From the NCBI RefSeq assembly GCF_002154695.1, contig NZ_MTAV01000014.1, positions 1 to 43,879 on the forward strand: a stretch of DNA of 43,879 nucleotides. The letters are read 5' to 3'. This DNA comes from Nostoc sp. T09 (GTDB taxonomy: Bacteria > Cyanobacteriota > Cyanobacteriia > Cyanobacteriales > Nostocaceae). The translations under genes were made by a program, and so were the position numbers. How positions within the stretch are numbered: the first letter of the stretch is position 1; every line of letters starts with the position of its first letter. Below, piece by piece: positions 21,746 through 30,641 of the stretch. The notes beneath the pieces were generated by a model, which worked only from the letters and a program-made list of their open reading frames with translations, did not search any database and was not told where the DNA came from.

Positions 21746-22023
21746 CTTACAAAACTTAAATATTTAGATGAAGATCTAAATGCCTAAGATGAGAAAAGTT
21801 GTGCGATCGCTTGCAGTTGTGTAGTTTTCGATTGATTTCCCATGATGAGATGAGCGCAAGTTTTTGGCGGAATGGGCGATCGCTTTCATAATTTAGGTTA
21901 TTGCTCTGCTTAGGATTGTCTGATTTTTCTTCTACCCAGTTGCTCAAACTGCTTTGCGGCCTGTCTATAGTATGCGTGGAATGCAGCTTGGTCTTGGTAA
22001 AGGGCGAGTAGGTAGTTAAACAT

Positions 22024-22164
22024 AATTAATTACACAATGTCATTGCGAATGTAGCGTTCGCGTTGGCGTAGCCTCTCGTAGAGAAGCGTCCCGAAGGGAA
22101 GCGAAATGAAGCAATCCCCGCCCTTGCGATTGCTTCGCTTCGCTCGCAATGACTGTAATTAATT
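22024..22164. repeat. 141-bp MITE-like foldback element
   Basis: Outer arms AATTAATTACA (22024-22034) and TGTAATTAATT (22154-22164) are exact complements, followed inward by GTCATTGCGA (22039-22048) against TCGCAATGAC (22144-22153), with one 4-base bulge. An inner pair, GAAGCAATC and GATTGCTTC, lies near 22109-22136. The body contains the GCGTTCGCGTTGGCGTAGCC and AGAAGCGTCCCGAAGGGAAG phrases seen in Nostocales dispersed repeats. There is no transposase. Probably a non-autonomous mobile repeat inserted into an AT-rich site. Confidence 0.75.
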
Positions 22165-22360
22165 TTGCATCGTTACTTAGTTTTGAAAGATGGCGATCAG
22201 GCATAAGTCGCTTTGGTAGGGCTGTGAAGATAAATTCTGCTCAACAATCACTTTTATCTATCATTTTAAAAAGAAAGAGTATTTGCTCCTATCGTTGGGT
22301 CAGCATACATTGAAAGTCATCAGGTTAAACACAAACTGAAATGACGCGAGCAGGTGCAAC

Positions 22361-23032
22361 ATGAATAACGTGAAAAAAGTATTATCAAACAATGTTGATG
22401 CAAAAGCAGTTCAAAACCCCAATATTGTAGAAATACCGCAATCAGCAGATCAAAGCACCTCAACAGAAAATTGGACTCGCGGACAGCGCCTTGCCGACAA
22501 ATTAGCTTCTCACGTCGGTTCTTGGAAATTTCTGATTTGCCAAAGTACTGTTTTGGCAGGATGGGTTGGGATGAACTTAATGCCTGGGGTTCCTCACTGG
22601 GATGAGTCACCATTCATCATGCTCAACTTAGTATTTTCATTTGCTTCAGCCTACACAGCTCCCATCGTTTTGATGAGTCAGAATCGCCAGTCTGATACAG
22701 ATCGTAGAAATGCTGAAATTGACCACCAAGTGAATTTGAGAGCTGGACAAAATATTGAACTGCTGCATGAAAAGTTTGATGCATTACACACTCAACAGCT
22801 AAACGAACTGACTGAGATTATCAAACAACAGCAACGAGTTCTCAATGAACTAAAAGTAAATTTAGCACCTGAATCTAAACAGATTAAAGATATTAAAGTC
22901 AGCCTAGTACCAGGTTTGCATATCCAAACTAACAGCAAATTTCCCAAAGAAGCTTCTAGTAATAAACCTTTTACTGTTGACCAACCAATCGGGGATAACA
23001 GCAAAGTTGTTGAGAAACTGAATCGTCGCTAA
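22361..23032 (+). CDS. DUF1003 membrane protein
   Basis: A 223-residue protein. Residues about 40-150 match DUF1003: RLADKLASHVGSWKFLICQS, a membrane helix around 62-82 (VLAGWVGMNLMPG), FIMLNLVFSFASAYTAPIVLM (second helix), and the signature SQNRQSDTDRRNAEIDHQVN. A coiled-coil-like segment (ELTEIIKQQQRVLNELK) and a polar tail follow. N- and C-termini are cytoplasmic by the positive-inside rule. Family function is unknown; members are common inner-membrane proteins. Alone in its transcript. Confidence 0.88.
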   Translation: MNNVKKVLSNNVDAKAVQNPNIVEIPQSADQSTSTENWTRGQRLADKLASHVGSWKFLICQSTVLAGWVGMNLMPGVPHWDESPFIMLNLVFSFASAYTAPIVLMSQNRQSDTDRRNAEIDHQVNLRAGQNIELLHEKFDALHTQQLNELTEIIKQQQRVLNELKVNLAPESKQIKDIKVSLVPGLHIQTNSKFPKEASSNKPFTVDQPIGDNSKVVEKLNRR

Positions 23033-23313
23033 GTATTGAGCCATAGTACCTATTTCATTGCCGCGATCGCATAAGAGCCTGAAGATTACATTACTCGATG
23101 CATTTCTAGTCAGAACCATCCTTTAAGCATTTTGATCAAAAAGAATATTTGCATTAGTTCTGCTAGTTCACAGAACCCAAGAGGGTACAGGCTACCCGTT
23201 GAATTGGAAACGCAATACTTTCACACATAACTAAGTAGAATTTCCTAAACATTTGCAGACATTAACCAACGTTACTTAGACAGCAGCAGCGATAAGATTG
23301 AGGATAGATAGAA

Positions 23314-24018
23314 ATGAACGAACTCTTCATTGCCATTTCCACTGGAATTACAGCTTTTACAGCCACAAACTTGGATGATTTAGTCATCCTGACGCTATTG
23401 TTTTCTCAGGTGAATGCAACTTTCCGTCGTCGGCACATCGTAATTGGTCAATACTTGGGCTTTTGCACTTTGGTCATTGCCAGCCTAGTAGGTTTTTTGG
23501 GAGGCTTGGTATTACCATCCCATTGGATTGGACTTCTAGGCTTGGTGCCTATTACTATCGGGTTAAATCGTTTGCTGAATTCAGATAGCGATTCATCGTC
23601 AGATACCCAATTAGAAAGCGACTTTTCTCATTCTTCTGCCTTAGCTAGTTTTCTGTCTCCCCAGGCTTATAGTGTGGCGGCTATTACTATCGCCAATGGC
23701 AGTGATAATGTCAGCATCTATATGCCATTATTTGCTAATACGGCCCTCTCGAGTTTGCTGGTGATTGTAGGAGTGTTTCTGTTACTAGTTGGGGTTTGGT
23801 GCTACGTGACATACAAGCTGACTTGCCAAGTTGCGATCGCCAATTTACTAACCCGCTACGGCAACAATTTTGTTCCCTTTGTATTGATAGGCTTAGGTGT
23901 GTTTATTATCCTAGACAGCGCTTCACTAACTCCAATTGCCTTAGTAGTTAGCTGTCTGTGCTTGGTAGGACTTATCAAAACAATTCAAAATTCCAAATTC
24001 AAAACTGAAAGTTTGTAA
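23314..24018 (+). CDS. CadD-like cadmium resistance transporter family protein
   Basis: A 234-residue polytopic membrane protein. The N-terminus AFTATNLDDLVILTLLFSQ is the CadD signature with its paired Asp, and IVIGQYLGF follows. Six hydrophobic segments are visible, with a Ser/Asp-rich cytoplasmic loop (residues about 91-106) and the repeated motif ANGSDNVSIYMPLFA (about 129-143) in the second half. CadD belongs to the LysE superfamily and exports cadmium, or in some cases other cations; the substrate here is not proven. GAGGA lies about 12 bases before the start. The next gene begins 11 bases after the stop, so the two are probably cotranscribed. Confidence 0.85.
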   Translation: MNELFIAISTGITAFTATNLDDLVILTLLFSQVNATFRRRHIVIGQYLGFCTLVIASLVGFLGGLVLPSHWIGLLGLVPITIGLNRLLNSDSDSSSDTQLESDFSHSSALASFLSPQAYSVAAITIANGSDNVSIYMPLFANTALSSLLVIVGVFLLLVGVWCYVTYKLTCQVAIANLLTRYGNNFVPFVLIGLGVFIILDSASLTPIALVVSCLCLVGLIKTIQNSKFKTESL

Positions 24019-24029
24019 TCGTAAAAAAG

Positions 24030-24332
24030 ATGAAAGTTTTTCCAATTTCTCTGGTGGTGTTAGTACTTGTAATCAACTTAGTAGTTTCTAGCCCTTCTTG
24101 GGCAGATAGCTCATCTTCTTTAATGAGCAATCATGACTATTTTGAAGTAGGGCAAAAAGTTATTTGGCTTTACAAGCCTCGTGCAGATTCTACTGATGTC
24201 CAAAGAATTCCCGCCGAGATAGTTAAGTTAGGCACCAAGCAAGTGCAAATCAAGGTGCCTAAACATAATAACGAAGTTGTCAATCGGTGGGTGAATCGAA
24301 ACAGGCTTGAGAATTTCCCCAAGATGAAATAG
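24030..24332 (+). CDS. Small exported protein downstream of CadD-like gene
   Basis: A 100-residue product with a signal peptide (ISLVVLVLVINLVVSSPSWA, cut after about 25). The mature 75 residues are basic and strand-rich (GQKVIWLYKPRA, AEIVKLGTKQVQIKVPK, VVNRWVNRNRLENF), reminiscent of a small SH3-like barrel. Family not recognised. Its signal resembles that of the 24704 product. Eleven bases separate it from the CadD-like gene, suggesting one operon and a periplasmic companion role. Confidence 0.68.
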   Translation: MKVFPISLVVLVLVINLVVSSPSWADSSSSLMSNHDYFEVGQKVIWLYKPRADSTDVQRIPAEIVKLGTKQVQIKVPKHNNEVVNRWVNRNRLENFPKMK

Positions 24333-24703
24333 CTAGTAGACAAAGCATTAAAAGTCTTTCTAAATTCCACCATACTTCTAGTGTCAGCGATCTGAACCAT
24401 ATATTTCTGCACTTTAGAGATTCGCTTAACAATTAATCATTTTTATTTATTAAATTAACAACAAAGACTGTTTGCTTTTATTAAAGTAACTTACTTAAAC
24501 TTAAAGTTATAAAATACCAGTGAGATTCACTATTACTTACAATTTTTCTAGGCTAATAAACCAATAGAAATCTCTAGAGAAGCATCAGCCTTCTGATAAT
24601 TCTGCTTTCATACCCTCTGACTCTAACTTATTCAGTATCTTCCAACTTCCTCATCACATTCTTTATTGGAAAGCAACACCAATCTTAAGCAAAGAAGAAA
24701 AAT
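24333..24703. other. 371-bp AT-rich intergenic region
   Basis: No gene is seen. The stretch TTAAAGTAACTTACTT near 24484 loosely resembles the palindrome upstream of the LOV gene (29727-29744). The promoter of the 24704 gene is expected here, but no clear -35/-10 pair is visible. Confidence 0.4.
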
Positions 24704-25327
24704 ATGCAGTTTCTCAAAATTGTTCTTGTCGCTCTCGTGTTTATTGTGAACCTGGCGATCGCTCAGCCTTCTTGGGCTGGCAAGGATTTTACCAAGGGTG
24801 CTGACTATGCAGAAGTAACTCAAGCACTTAATCAACTTTTAACTGTGAAGGATGCACCTGAGCAATCTGGTTATACACCTGAGCAATTTCAGCAGCGACT
24901 AGCACAGTTGCAGTCTCAAAAATATATCATAGAAACAGCCAGAAAGCGGGCGCAGTGCCGCAATGAAACGGGCAAGACTTTGGCTGTCTATGCTAATAAA
25001 CCGAAAAAATATCCAACTCAACTCTACTTCTTAGCCGCAGGGCAAATCACGGATGATGATTGGGATTGCGATGGTATTTACTTACCCGCAGGTAGCCAGG
25101 TACTTCTCAGTCCCGGTAGCCAAGTACAACAGCTGACTGAACCAATAGCTGTTAAGTTTGTTGATGGTACACAATCGATTGCTAGAACCAATCCCGCAAC
25201 TGGTGCGATTGAATTGAATGTTGAACCTGCTAAAGTATTCAAGACGGGTGAAAGTAACTGGTTACTCCCGACGTTATCTCAAGCAGATATCGACAGACAA
25301 ATTCCCAGCCCCCAACTCATTGACTAA
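24704..25327 (+). CDS. Exported protein of unknown function
   Basis: A 207-residue protein with a signal peptide (FLKIVLVALVFIVNLAIAQ, PSWA cut at about 25). Residues 30-80 are helical with Gln-rich heptads (EVTQALNQLLTV, EQFQQRLAQLQSQKY). The rest is a strand-rich domain containing two cysteines (RAQCRNETG and DWDCDGIYLPAG). The signal is so similar to that of the 24030 gene that the two may come from a local duplication of the 5' end. No known family recognised; a periplasmic or lumenal location is likely. Confidence 0.7.
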   Translation: MQFLKIVLVALVFIVNLAIAQPSWAGKDFTKGADYAEVTQALNQLLTVKDAPEQSGYTPEQFQQRLAQLQSQKYIIETARKRAQCRNETGKTLAVYANKPKKYPTQLYFLAAGQITDDDWDCDGIYLPAGSQVLLSPGSQVQQLTEPIAVKFVDGTQSIARTNPATGAIELNVEPAKVFKTGESNWLLPTLSQADIDRQIPSPQLID

Positions 25328-25365
25328 TCTTTCTGAGTTATAGCGATTTTCGAGATCAATCCATA

Positions 25366-25402
25366 GATGGACACAGATAAACATCGATTATTTGTGTCCA
25401 TC
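25366..25402. terminator. Convergent-gene inverted repeat, possible bidirectional terminator
   Basis: GATGGACACA (25366-25375) is exactly complementary to TGTGTCCATC (25393-25402), with a 17-base loop. It lies between the stops of the 24704 gene and miaB. No long U tract follows on either strand, so termination would be weak. The ACACAGATAAAC wording also occurs in the 1231-1345 repeat. Confidence 0.35.
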
Positions 25403-25460
25403 AGTGCTGCAAAAGCCCGGAATACAATTGTTTTGACTTTTGACTTACTCGGCAGCGGTA

Positions 25461-26825
25461 CTAGACTGGCAAAGCTTGTCGCACTTCGATTGGTTCACCA
25501 GTCAAGCTAAAAGCACGAACTTCGGTAATTTTGACCTTCACCAATTGCCCTTTGAGTTCCTTGATGTTACCAGTGAAGAAAGTCAGACGATTACCTCCTG
25601 TGCGTCCCATTACCTGAGTTGGATCTTTGGGATTTTGGTCTTCTACCAACACTTCCTCAATGCGTCCAAAGTAACGTTGCGATCGCTCGGCTGCTTTAAT
25701 GCCTACTAAATGATTTAATCTTTGTAGGCGATCGCTTTTTACTTCTTCACTCAGTTGATTTGTCCACAAAGCCGCAGGTGTTCCCGGACGTGGGGAATAT
25801 GCGGCTGTATTCAACATATCAAAACCAATATCTTCTACCAGTTTCAAGGTATTTTCAAACTGTGCTTCTGTCTCCCCAGGAAAACCCACGATCGCATCTG
25901 CACTAATCGATGCATCCGGCATATAACGGCGAATTGTATCGATAATCCGGCGGTATTTCTCATGGGTATAACCCCGTGCCATTGCCTTCAACAGTTCGTT
26001 ATCCCCAGATTGAAAGGGAATATGGAAGTGTTTGCAAACCTTGGGTAATTCCGCACAAGCTTTAATTAGACGCTCAGTAAAATAACGGGGATGACTAGTA
26101 GCAAACCGTAGTCTTTCAATACCTGGCACATCATGCACATAATACAGTAAATCTGTGAATGTATGCAGATGTCGCCCCTCTGGAGTCACTCCTGGCAAGT
26201 CACGACCATAGGCGTCAATATTTTGACCAAGTAGAGTAATTTCTTTGTAACCTTGCTTTCCTAGTTCTACCATTTCGGTGCGAATGGCTTCCGGTGTGCG
26301 GGATTGTTCTACACCACGCACGTTGGGAACTACGCAATAGGTGCAGCGTTCGTTACAGCCATAAATTACATTCACCCACGCCGTAACTTTGCTATCGCGT
26401 CGTGGCTGGGTGATATCTTCCATAATGTGAACTGGCTCGGTAGCCACAACTTGATTGCCCTCAAATACCGATTGCAGCAAATCTTTGAGACGGTTGGCGT
26501 GTTGCGGCCCCATAACCAAATCTAATTCTGGCACGCGACGCAATAGGCTCTCGCCTTCCTGTTGGGCAACGCATCCAGCAACAATTAATGTTAAATCAGG
26601 CTGTTCGTGTTTGCGCTTCGCCTGTCTACCCAGGTAAGAATATACTTTTTGCTCGGCATTATCCCGAATCGTACAGGTATTGTAGAGAATTACATCTGCA
26701 TGATTAGGGTCTTCTGAAAACTCAAAGCCCATGTCTTCTAAAATGCCAGCCATGCGCTCTGAGTCGGCTTTATTCATTTGACAACCAAAAGTAGTGATGT
26801 GATAGCGGCGTTTAGAAGTGGTCAT
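25461..26825 (-). CDS. miaB: tRNA-2-methylthio-N6-dimethylallyladenosine synthase MiaB
   Basis: This 454-residue radical-SAM methylthiotransferase adds the methylthio group to i6A37 of tRNAs. The N-terminal UPF0004 domain holds the auxiliary-cluster cysteines C15 (TTFGCQMN), C51 ([10 protein letters not shown]) and C85 (VAGCVAQ). The radical-SAM triad is C157/C161/C164 in [54 protein letters not shown] and the [11 protein letters not shown] block follow, with a TRAM domain at the end (about 385-450). Length and all motifs are normal. It starts at ATG 26825 with no clear ribosome-binding site, as is common here. Confidence 0.97.
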   Translation of the reverse strand: MTTSKRRYHITTFGCQMNKADSERMAGILEDMGFEFSEDPNHADVILYNTCTIRDNAEQKVYSYLGRQAKRKHEQPDLTLIVAGCVAQQEGESLLRRVPELDLVMGPQHANRLKDLLQSVFEGNQVVATEPVHIMEDITQPRRDSKVTAWVNVIYGCNERCTYCVVPNVRGVEQSRTPEAIRTEMVELGKQGYKEITLLGQNIDAYGRDLPGVTPEGRHLHTFTDLLYYVHDVPGIERLRFATSHPRYFTERLIKACAELPKVCKHFHIPFQSGDNELLKAMARGYTHEKYRRIIDTIRRYMPDASISADAIVGFPGETEAQFENTLKLVEDIGFDMLNTAAYSPRPGTPAALWTNQLSEEVKSDRLQRLNHLVGIKAAERSQRYFGRIEEVLVEDQNPKDPTQVMGRTGGNRLTFFTGNIKELKGQLVKVKITEVRAFSLTGEPIEVRQALPV

Positions 26826-27073
26826 GGGGAATTATGCTTAATCAGCGTAAGTTATATAAGCTTTATTTCTATTCTATTAAAGTATAGAAAAGTCCACCGG
26901 AAGCAGGAGGCGATCGCACTAATGGTTCAAGAAGCTTTACTAACTGATATTGCTCCCGCCCCATTTAAAGGGAGTAAAACCTAACGTCTACAGGGCTTTT
27001 TAGCGAAAACTGGCACAGCGTTAAAGACATTTAATGAGGCGAAGGGGAATGGTCTATCTCGGTTAAATGCTGT

Positions 27074-29671
27074 CTACGGCTCGCTGTTTCCCAAAACTGC
27101 TTCTAAAGTCGTTATCAGATCTTCTCGGGTGTAAGGCTTATTCAAAACAGCTTTAACACTTGCTCTGAGAGCTTCATCAAGTTGCTCATTCGATTCCACT
27201 CCATTGAGTGCAATAATCTTAACTTGCGTATTGATTATTCGCATTGTCCGAACTACCTTTGGTGCATCAAGTTCTGGAATTCTCATATTAAGCAGAACCA
27301 AACTGACCTCCGATTGATGCTCAGCATAAAGTGAGAGCGCTTCAATTCCGTTAGTTGCAGTCATAATTCTATAGCCACAACTTTCTAGCAGTGTCTTCAT
27401 AATCTGGCGGGAATCATTTTCACCATCAGCAACCAGAATCAGCCTTGCATCTCCTATCGATTGTGTCTGTTCAAAGGATGTGGACTCAGGTGTTGCTCTT
27501 AAGTAGATTTTGAATTGAGATCCCGTTCCCACCTCACTCAACACATCGACTGCACCCCCATGACCTTTGATAATTCCTATTACCGCCGATAGTCCTAACC
27601 CTGCTCTCTGTCCAAAAGCTTTTGTTGTGAAGAAGGGGTCGAAAATCCGGTTCAAATTTTCTGGAGGAATGCCAATACCAGTATCAGAGACTGTAATCAC
27701 AATGTAAGGACCAATACCAGCACCTAAAGGGATACGAGCGATACTCTCTTCCATCCAAGTATTTTCTGCGGTAATGCGTAAGATGCCACCATCGGGCATA
27801 GCATCACGAGCATTATTGCACAGGTGTATTAACACCTCGCGTAGTTGGTCTGGATCTCCAGAAATCTTCCACAAGTCCGTTACAGGTGCTTTTGTCCGAA
27901 CTAATATGTCTGGTGGAAATTTTTGTTGAACGTATTTTTTAACTTCTAAAAGCAATTGGTTTACATCTAAAATCCTCTTTTGACCCTTAGTCCCTTGGGC
28001 AAAATTCAGCACCTGCTTCAGCATATTGGCACTGCGCTTGGTATTCTCCTCTAAGATCGCTAATAATTGCTGGCTCTGCTCATCTTGAAGATTTTCAGAG
28101 AGCAGTTGTACAGCCAATAAAATCGGCGACAGAGCATTATTGAGGTCAGCAGCCAGACCTGTTGCCATTGTGCTGATGCCCTCTAAGCGTTGAGTTTGTA
28201 ACCGTTGAGTTTCAGTTTGTTTTCTTTGTGTAATATCTGTATTGGCAATCAAAATCGATTTAGATTTGCCATTTTGAAAAATCAATTTCCAACGGCTTTC
28301 AAGCGTTAGTCGCTTACCATCTTTCGTCCGTTGCTGAAGTTCACCCTGCCACTCACCCTTTTGATGAACCGCTTTTTGAGCTGTTTTGAGTAGCAGAGAA
28401 AAATCTTCAAACAGCAGTTCATCTAGATAACGCCCTAAGGCTTCATTCGCCGTCCAACCAAATAGATTTGTTGCACCACTATTCCAGAAAAGAATGCGAT
28501 TTTCTAAATCCACAACTACAATGGCATCCTGAGATCGATTAAAGAGCATTGCTTGCTCTCGCATTTGCTCTTGGGTCTGTTCCCGCTGTGTAATATCGGT
28601 TTGAATGCCAACAAAATAAAGCAGGTCACCAATACTTGAAGAGACCGGAGCAATTTTTAATTCATTCCAAAAGGGTTGATTGTCTTTGCGATAGTTCAAG
28701 AGGGTGGTCTGTATCTCTCGTCTTTGCGCGATCGCCTCGCGGATCTGAGCCACAACGTTCCAATCGGTGTCCTCCCCTTGTAAAAATCGGCAGTTGCAAC
28801 CCAGAATCTCCTCAGAAGAGTAACCCGTAATTCTAGTAAAAGCGGGATTTGAGTAGATAATTGGGTTATCTTCCTGATTGGGGTCGGTTATGATAATCCC
28901 ATCAGAAGCGGAATCAATTGCTTGTACCAGCCCTAACTTAGCGATCGCGGCTGTTTCGCCTTTGTCTTGATTAGTTTGGGGTTCCGTCGTACTTATTTGT
29001 TCTACCGGGCTTAACGACTCCTGCTGAACCCTACTCCAGTAGGTGTTGAAGAAGTCTACAAGACGAGGTTCCTCCACGGTTAAATCACTGAAGTGTTCTT
29101 GAACGCGCTTATCAGTTTCGTATCTCACTTCAGGATGAGCTTTCATCCACTCATGGCAAGTTTTAACATAAGCAATAAATGTAACTAAGTAATCGTAATT
29201 CTCATCTCCCAAAATATGGCGTAGCTCATCTCGGTAGTCTTCAGACAGATCGGTTTTCAGTGCGATAAAGATTGAGCAGCAAAGTAAACTTTCTTCGAGG
29301 ATCGAATTTAAATCAGATAAAATCTTCAGTACGTCTGCCTGTGCTGCAAGCAAATGCAGATGCCGCTCAACCTCTTGTTCATCTGGAGGGGCTGACTCAA
29401 GAAAGGTGAGGATCTCTTGTGCCTGCATTCCCAACTCACGCAGTGAGCAACTATGGCAGACCAAGCAGTATGGGACGGGGCAAAAACGCGACAGGTAGGC
29501 AGAAAGTTTTTCCTTAAATAAAGATGGTAAAGGATTCTCGACATAGGCAGCAAGCGTTTGCTGCCACAAATTCTCCAATATCTTTGGAGTTGCTAATGCT
29601 GGAGAGAAAAAAGGCGGAAAGAAACCAAACTTTTCTTCAATTTCTGTAGTGATTTGTCTACTTGTTCGCAT
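27074..29671 (-). CDS. AhpD-like/LOV/PAS hybrid histidine kinase with lost phosphoacceptors
   Basis: An 865-residue multidomain sensor. Residues 1-215 resemble an AhpD/carboxymuconolactone decarboxylase fold with the redox motif CLVCHS (C69, C72, H73). At about 247-362 lies a LOV domain: NPIIYSNPAFTRITGYSSEE, GCNCRFLQG (adduct cysteine C294), NYRKDNQPFWNELKIAPV. A second PAS follows at about 372-483. The dimerisation helix reads TGLAADLNNALSP, with Ala508 (codon GCT) where the phosphoacceptor His belongs. The ATPase domain is intact: N box CNNARDAM (618-625), DTGIGI (663-668), RAGLGLS. In the receiver (743-862) the phosphoacceptor Asp is Asn795 (codon AAT, in LVLLNMRIPE), the acidic pair reads DG and the Thr/Ser is Asn823. 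No frameshifts. Likely a blue-light or redox sensor without its own phosphorelay. Confidence 0.9.
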   Translation of the reverse strand: MRTSRQITTEIEEKFGFFPPFFSPALATPKILENLWQQTLAAYVENPLPSLFKEKLSAYLSRFCPVPYCLVCHSCSLRELGMQAQEILTFLESAPPDEQEVERHLHLLAAQADVLKILSDLNSILEESLLCCSIFIALKTDLSEDYRDELRHILGDENYDYLVTFIAYVKTCHEWMKAHPEVRYETDKRVQEHFSDLTVEEPRLVDFFNTYWSRVQQESLSPVEQISTTEPQTNQDKGETAAIAKLGLVQAIDSASDGIIITDPNQEDNPIIYSNPAFTRITGYSSEEILGCNCRFLQGEDTDWNVVAQIREAIAQRREIQTTLLNYRKDNQPFWNELKIAPVSSSIGDLLYFVGIQTDITQREQTQEQMREQAMLFNRSQDAIVVVDLENRILFWNSGATNLFGWTANEALGRYLDELLFEDFSLLLKTAQKAVHQKGEWQGELQQRTKDGKRLTLESRWKLIFQNGKSKSILIANTDITQRKQTETQRLQTQRLEGISTMATGLAADLNNALSPILLAVQLLSENLQDEQSQQLLAILEENTKRSANMLKQVLNFAQGTKGQKRILDVNQLLLEVKKYVQQKFPPDILVRTKAPVTDLWKISGDPDQLREVLIHLCNNARDAMPDGGILRITAENTWMEESIARIPLGAGIGPYIVITVSDTGIGIPPENLNRIFDPFFTTKAFGQRAGLGLSAVIGIIKGHGGAVDVLSEVGTGSQFKIYLRATPESTSFEQTQSIGDARLILVADGENDSRQIMKTLLESCGYRIMTATNGIEALSLYAEHQSEVSLVLLNMRIPELDAPKVVRTMRIINTQVKIIALNGVESNEQLDEALRASVKAVLNKPYTREDLITTLEAVLGNSEP

Positions 29672-29726
29672 AAACTGGACTGATCTGAACAGAATTTAGT
29701 GCAAGAGTAATTAGTAGCAAGAGATA

Positions 29727-29744
29727 TTAAAGTAATTACTTTAA
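29727..29744. promoter_or_regulatory. 18-bp perfect palindrome upstream of the LOV gene
   Basis: TTAAAGTAATTACTTTAA, fully symmetric, centred about 64 bp before the ATG (29671). A minus-strand TATTAT/TATAAA stretch lies just upstream at about 29755-29763, so the palindrome may sit over or right after the transcription start. The remaining part of the 29672-30080 gap shows no gene. Confidence 0.5.
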
Positions 29745-30080
29745 GAATTTACTTTTTATAATACATTTTAAGAATGCGCTTATTCTGTCTTGGAGGGATC
29801 TGCCAGGAGATAGACTTGAGCGAGAACACTCCTCTCGACTCTAACATTCGTCTCATCTCCTAATTAAAAGCTGGCTCGATTTTTCCAAGTATCCCACTTA
29901 ACTATCTACTTGATGGATAGTTGGCAGACAATCGGCTTTGTGTAATTGTAAAAAATGAAAATTAATTCGGTGAAGATGTTTATTGTTAGTAATTGAAAGG
30001 TTTTTTACAAGAACTAGCGGGAGCGTAAAAGCTGACTCTTTCTAGGCATGGGATGAAGCTGTAGCTTTACCTGAAGGATG

Positions 30081-30641
30081 CTACTCAAATAGCACGCATT
30101 GAAACCCAGTTTGCTGCTTTATTACTTGTTTATAGCCCGCCAATGTAGTATTTAAGCGTGTAACATCAGATTCTTTGATGCCTTTGACATATATACACGA
30201 TTTATCTGCCCAGAGTTCATAACCCGCTTCACTGCGACCCTTAAAAGTTCTTTGCTCGGTAGTGGTAGCCTTAGCTACTACTGGTGTAGGAAGTCTGTAG
30301 GAAACATCGCTGATAGCAATTATGCCGCCAATCAAACCCACCAAAACTGCACTCACCACTTGCACAAGATTTGTATTATCTACATACTTATCAGAATGAA
30401 GTGCAAAATATCTGTTCCAATTGATTCCAGCTATGTGAATTGATTTAATTGGCAACTGGATTTCTTCAAGCACTTGAATAATTCGGACGCAAACCTTGGG
30501 ATCAGCGGATTTAATTTTTAACAATAAAGCCACCCGATATTGTATTTTGGGTTCCACTTTTGTACTAATTGCTTGTTCTATTAAAGACGCGATCGCCTGG
30601 ATGTCTCCACTGCGAGCTAATTCGAGTATATTATCTTGCAT
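30081..30641 (-). CDS. Single-span membrane protein with N-terminal cyanobacterial helical module
   Basis: A 186-residue protein. Residues 1-80 (ILELARSGDIQAIASLIEQA, then VALLLKIKSADPKVCVRIIQ and LEEIQLPIKSIHIAGI) recall a short module common at the N-terminus of cyanobacterial membrane proteins, built around an ALA..GD..AI..LI phrase. One transmembrane helix lies at about 94-114 (VVSAVLVGLIGGIIAI). The periplasmic part of about 70 residues has two Cys (DKSCIYVKG, GFQCVLFE). No catalytic motif. Function unknown; possibly a small sensor or assembly factor. Flanked by two long gaps, so monocistronic. Confidence 0.68.
   Translation of the reverse strand: MQDNILELARSGDIQAIASLIEQAISTKVEPKIQYRVALLLKIKSADPKVCVRIIQVLEEIQLPIKSIHIAGINWNRYFALHSDKYVDNTNLVQVVSAVLVGLIGGIIAISDVSYRLPTPVVAKATTTEQRTFKGRSEAGYELWADKSCIYVKGIKESDVTRLNTTLAGYKQVIKQQTGFQCVLFE

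Larger units (their letters stand above)
21656..22360. other. 705-bp non-coding stretch with two repeat structures
   Basis: No credible gene. It holds a 25-bp-period tandem duplication at 21701-21745, two HIP1 sites (about 21803 and 21877), and a 141-bp foldback element at 22024-22164. The promoter of the DUF1003 gene must lie in the last 190 bp. Confidence 0.6.

Noticed and set aside
21756-21947. A 63-codon minus-strand frame near the 25-bp tandem repeat
   Set aside because: Composition is erratic (many His, Asn, Ser), it spans HIP1 sites and no start signal is visible.
26778-26984. A 68-codon frame across the miaB start and the gap upstream
   Set aside because: It is antisense to miaB for its first part and has no coding signature; the remaining 20 codons are too short to support.
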